From an uncultured Muribaculaceae bacterium (GTDB taxonomy: Bacteria > Bacteroidota > Bacteroidia > Bacteroidales > Muribaculaceae), in the NCBI GenBank assembly GCA_910578665.1, contig CAJTQU010000003.1, positions 84,424 to 148,423 of the forward strand: DNA of 64,000 bases. The letters are read 5' to 3'. This document shows, in pieces, positions 61,341 through 64,000 of this stretch. Each line of letters starts with the position of its first letter. Position 1 is the stretch's first letter. The notes beneath the pieces were generated by a model. The model had not been told where the DNA came from, did no database searches, and was given only the letters and a program-made list of their open reading frames with translations. Made by a program: the position numbers and the translations under genes.

Positions 61341-62723
61341 CTACTTTTTATCATCATCCATTATACTGCACCGCACAGATATTATGCGGTGTTTCTGTAT
61401 ATCCAGCACCAGGAAACGGCACCTGCCGCAAATAAGTGATTCCTTCTTAGCAGGAAAATCCCCCTTTACCGCCAGCAGAAGTCCGGCCAATGTCTCGGCA
61501 TCTTCACCGGCCTCGCCGAACTCTTCTACGTCAATCCCCGTGGCACGGCAGAAATCAGCCATCTGTATCTTGGCCTCGAACACATAAGTATTGTCCGAAA
61601 TCTTACGGTACAGGTGTGTGCGCTCGTCATATTCATCGTCAATATCGCCCACTATCTCTTCAATGATATCCTCCAGGGTGACTATGCCGCGTGTCCCTCC
61701 GAACTCGTCGACCACAATAGCTATATGTATGTGCTTGCGGCGGAAATCTTCCAGAAGATCGTCTATCATCCTGCTCTCAGGCACAAAATAAGGCTTTCTA
61801 AGCAGTGTCTGCCACGCGAAATTATCATCACGCTTTCCGATATATGGCAGCAAATCCTTGCTGTACAACACACCCTTGATTGAATCCTGGTTGGTATCAT
61901 AGACCGGAATGCGCGAATACCCGGTGCGCAGAATAGTGTCTACCACCTCGGCAAACGTAGAATGCCATTCTATATCCGTAACATCCACACGGCTCACCAT
62001 AATATCGCACGCCTCTTTCTCGCCAAAAGCAAGAATACCCTCCAGCATCTCCTTATCTTTGCCGGCAGGTTCGTCGCTGATTTCCAACGCCTGGGACAAT
62101 TCATCGGTAGTGACCGATTCATGCTTCTTACTGATAAATTTGTGCATCACGACAGAAGAACTTGCCATAAGCCGTGCCGGCCCACCGAGCATACGGTAGA
62201 GAAGCATCACCCCTCCGGCCGAACGCCTGACCCACTGCAGCGGATTCTGTTTGGCGACAAGCTTGGGAAATATCTCTCCGCACAACAGCAGCAGAAAAGT
62301 AAGAAATACTGTCTGTATCAAGAAATTAAGCAACGATGAATTAAACGTGCATACTTCGTTGATAGCAAAAGACAGAAGCACCACCATAGTGATATTCACC
62401 AGATTATTGGCTATCAATATGGTGGCCAGCAGGCGCTCGCTATTGTCAAGCAACCGGCGCACAGACCGGGCAGTCTTGTCTCCGTCCTGCGAGTCTTCTT
62501 CAACCATGTCAAGGTCCTCGCCTGAAAGTCCGAAGAATGCTATCTCGCTCCCACTGACAAAGGCAGACACACACAAACACGCCAATGCTATCAGCACAAG
62601 CGTACTCCATGAGACCCACGACGAGGGAGAATGAAACTCGATGGCAGGAAGCGTTTCCCGAGCCACCCCGCATATAATGTTAAAAGCCGCTCCCAGCGGC
62701 GTTGGTAAAGGATCAGTGTCCAA
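61341..62723 (-). CDS. gldE: Gliding-motility-type CBS membrane protein GldE (CorC/HlyC family)
   Basis: About 460 residues: four helices of the CNNM/DUF21 domain (about 45-180, with SGSEIAFFGLS and LLLCGEIFPKLVAK), two CBS domains (about 220-340, with YSRIPVYDTNQDSIKGVLYSKDLL split across the first, and VDEFGGTRGIVTLEDIIEEIVGDI in the second), and a CorC-type C-terminal domain. GldE works with type IX secretion and gliding in relatives; the secreted proteins in this window end in matching tails. The open frame begins with TTG at 62753, but that codon lies within the -7 element, so I use the next in-frame TTG (62721-62723), giving LDTDPLP. Confidence 0.85.
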   Translation of the reverse strand: MDTDPLPTPLGAAFNIICGVARETLPAIEFHSPSSWVSWSTLVLIALACLCVSAFVSGSEIAFFGLSGEDLDMVEEDSQDGDKTARSVRRLLDNSERLLATILIANNLVNITMVVLLSFAINEVCTFNSSLLNFLIQTVFLTFLLLLCGEIFPKLVAKQNPLQWVRRSAGGVMLLYRMLGGPARLMASSSVVMHKFISKKHESVTTDELSQALEISDEPAGKDKEMLEGILAFGEKEACDIMVSRVDVTDIEWHSTFAEVVDTILRTGYSRIPVYDTNQDSIKGVLYSKDLLPYIGKRDDNFAWQTLLRKPYFVPESRMIDDLLEDFRRKHIHIAIVVDEFGGTRGIVTLEDIIEEIVGDIDDEYDERTHLYRKISDNTYVFEAKIQMADFCRATGIDVEEFGEAGEDAETLAGLLLAVKGDFPAKKESLICGRCRFLVLDIQKHRIISVRCSIMDDDKK

Positions 62724-62750
62724 ATCTAAACGGTATTGATTACTAATGTA

Positions 62751-62782
62751 CAAAAGTACAAAATCTTTCCCAGTCCACCAAA
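62751..62782 (-). promoter_or_regulatory. Promoter of gldE
   Basis: Minus strand: TTTG (62779-62782), exactly 20 bases, TACTTTTG (62751-62758). The start should be near 62744, which excludes the TTG at 62753 as initiation codon. Confidence 0.75.
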
Positions 62783-62874
62783 TCTGCGACCAGCACCACC
62801 GGTTTCTCCTATTAAAAACAACAATATCCCTATCCCAGGTTTACTCTAAACCAAAACAAGAAAAAATTTTTTTG

Positions 62875-62882
62875 TACATTTG
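62875..62882 (+). promoter_or_regulatory. Promoter -7 element of the PH-domain gene
   Basis: TACATTTG, exact match, three bases before the ATG at 62886, so the mRNA should start at or next to the start codon. No -33 element is clear. Confidence 0.5.
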
Positions 62883-62885
62883 CAT

Positions 62886-63326
62886 ATGAACAACACATAC
62901 AAATCAAAAGTAGGCAGCCTATTCATATGGCTCTACCTATGTGTGACAACGGTATTAATTGCCATAACAATTTTATGCCGGCATGAGATGTGGGTACTAA
63001 TCATTGATACTGCACTCACGCTTGTCTGCATGTTAATGCTTACAGATATGTACCTGCACACCGACTATACAATAAATGGCGACATCCTGCACATAAGATG
63101 CGGAGTGCTATTTAGCATGAGACTACCAATAAAACAAATTACCGAAATTTCCCACAATCCAAGCTACCCATCATCTCCGGCACTATCTATGAAACGAATA
63201 GGCCTAAAATATGGCCGAAACAGATGGGTATATGTCTCACCACGCAACGAAGCAGACTTTATCAGCAAACTAAAATCCGTCAACCCAGGAATAACAACCA
63301 CAGACAAGGCAGGGCGCAGAAAGTAG
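62886..63326 (+). CDS. Small membrane protein with bacterial PH domain
   Basis: A 146-residue protein. Two helices at about 10-30 and 35-55, then a bacterial PH-like domain of the YdbS/bPH_4 type (DYTINGDILHIRCGVLFSMRLPIKQITEI, ISPRNEADFISKLK-like closing VSPRNEADFISKL). Function unknown. GC is about 41%, below its neighbours. A TTG two codons before the ATG is possible but lies inside the -7 element. Confidence 0.75.
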   Translation: MNNTYKSKVGSLFIWLYLCVTTVLIAITILCRHEMWVLIIDTALTLVCMLMLTDMYLHTDYTINGDILHIRCGVLFSMRLPIKQITEISHNPSYPSSPALSMKRIGLKYGRNRWVYVSPRNEADFISKLKSVNPGITTTDKAGRRK

Positions 63327-64000
63327 CTGAGCAGGACGGCAAAGGCTGATAGCTGTGATGCATAAGCCCCATACGGCATACGGAAGCAGCACATCGCGAT
63401 AGGAGAAAAACAGGCGCAGTGCGCAGGAGCAATACCAGTGCAGAAAAAAGAACAGAGACGGGCGTAAAGACACGCACAGGTGCAGAAACACAGTCTGGCA
63501 TAGGGCAGCACGGTGACCACGAAACCACTCACAAAAAACAAAACAGCCGCACGAAAATAAAGGGCATTTAACGGAGCTGAAGCAAATGAGGCGCATAAAC
63601 CACTTCCGACGCAATAACACCCCCCGGCCCGCGAGTGTCCCGTGAGAGCCCCCGTCCCAACCAGAAAAGCACACAGCTCATAGACGGGCTACACCGGAAA
63701 AACACGGGGAAAGAAAGACGGACGGAAAGGCAGACGCCACGGAAAGGTGAACGCGCGGAAGCGTGGAAGGACAACGCTAAGGGAGGCGGTAAAGACAGAA
63801 ACGGCTAGACGGGAAAACAACCGCACCAGCCGCACAAAAAGCGGCAGGGCAGTGTGCAGAGGGACGGAAGCACGAGAACAACAGCAGACAAGGCACGGAA
63901 ACACAGCGCAAAACAGAACGGGAAACCCCGGAGCGGCTAACGGAGTAGATCCAGAGGCACATGGAAACGACAAAAGCTGGAAGAAAATAAGATATTCCGC
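63327..64000. other. T-poor segment without a credible gene
   Basis: The plus strand is rich in A, G and C and almost free of T: lines from 63661 to 63960 have only two or three T per 60 bases, and 63841-63900 has two. Frames on the minus strand stay open only because A is scarce there, and their translations (rows of Cys, Phe, Leu, Ser, Arg) look random. I see no promoter, hairpin or repeat that explains it. Confidence 0.6.

Noticed and set aside
63270..63973. Several overlapping minus-strand frames of 60-134 codons
   Set aside because: They stay open because the strand has little A; the translations are Cys/Phe/Leu/Arg-rich and overlap in different frames.
1..64000. tRNA, rRNA, CRISPR arrays, insertion sequences, integrases
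   Set aside because: No cloverleaf with a clear TTCGA loop, no regularly spaced repeats and no transposase or integrase motif was seen.

Overview
The window reads as chromosomal DNA of a Bacteroidales bacterium with roughly 50% GC. A Muribaculaceae-like genome is my best guess, but nothing here proves the family. The grounds are: repeated promoters of the Bacteroidetes form TTTG or TTG, then N19-20, then TAnnTTTG; lipoproteins starting Cys-Ser-Asp-Asp-Asp; fimbrillin/DUF5119 fimbrial genes; proteins ending in type IX secretion-like tails; GldE, DUF4271, DUF4919, DUF5683 and DUF2723 proteins; and a SlyD with a Cys/His tail. I see no tRNA, rRNA, insertion sequence, integrase or CRISPR array.

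Layout. 1-4388 (minus): a cut-off gene at the left edge, argS, and a porin plus GATE-domain membrane protein operon. 4643-6196 (plus): a complete four-gene unit resembling a phage lysis cassette (AT-hook protein, unknown protein, holin-like protein, T7-type amidase). 6222-10463: an SDDD lipoprotein, polA with a degenerate proofreading domain, and an Lrp regulator. 10561-10803: a candidate structured RNA. 10848-14831 (minus): an operon of a DUF922-like barrel protein, aroK, an alanine-dehydrogenase-like protein and a glycosyltransferase. 14984-17375: MATE exporter and acyltransferase, converging with a 44-base overlap; a second candidate structured RNA lies at 17423-17587. 18155-23203 (plus): a TolC/HlyD/ABC-2/ABC-2 efflux operon behind a possible operator. 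23503-24159: a paralogue of the 6.2-kb lipoprotein.

24371-33105 holds two fimbrial loci facing each other around two secreted proteins with sorting-tail ends. 33245-40739 (minus): slyD, then a compact run of PurN-CD225 fusion, Rel/SpoT, a PgpH-type HD phosphodiesterase, a small membrane protein and DUF4919. 40846-47141 (minus): an MsbA-like exporter, MltD, DUF5683, ParB and ParA. 47449-51268 (plus): a cobalamin riboswitch before a large secreted protein with a BtuG-like propeller. 51484-53055: polyprenyl synthetase and RNase HII. 53124-60467 (minus): DUF2723, deacetylase, epimerase, DUF4271 and hemD. 60666-62723: PPTase and gldE. 62886-63326: a small PH-domain membrane protein, followed by about 670 bases of strikingly T-poor DNA without a credible gene.

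The strongest candidates for something undescribed are the PurN-CD225 fusion heading a ppGpp/c-di-AMP gene group, the riboswitch-controlled multidomain BtuG-like protein with a perfect three-way-junction leader, the two structured RNA candidates, and the domesticated-looking lysis unit. All calls come from reading the sequence; no database search was possible.
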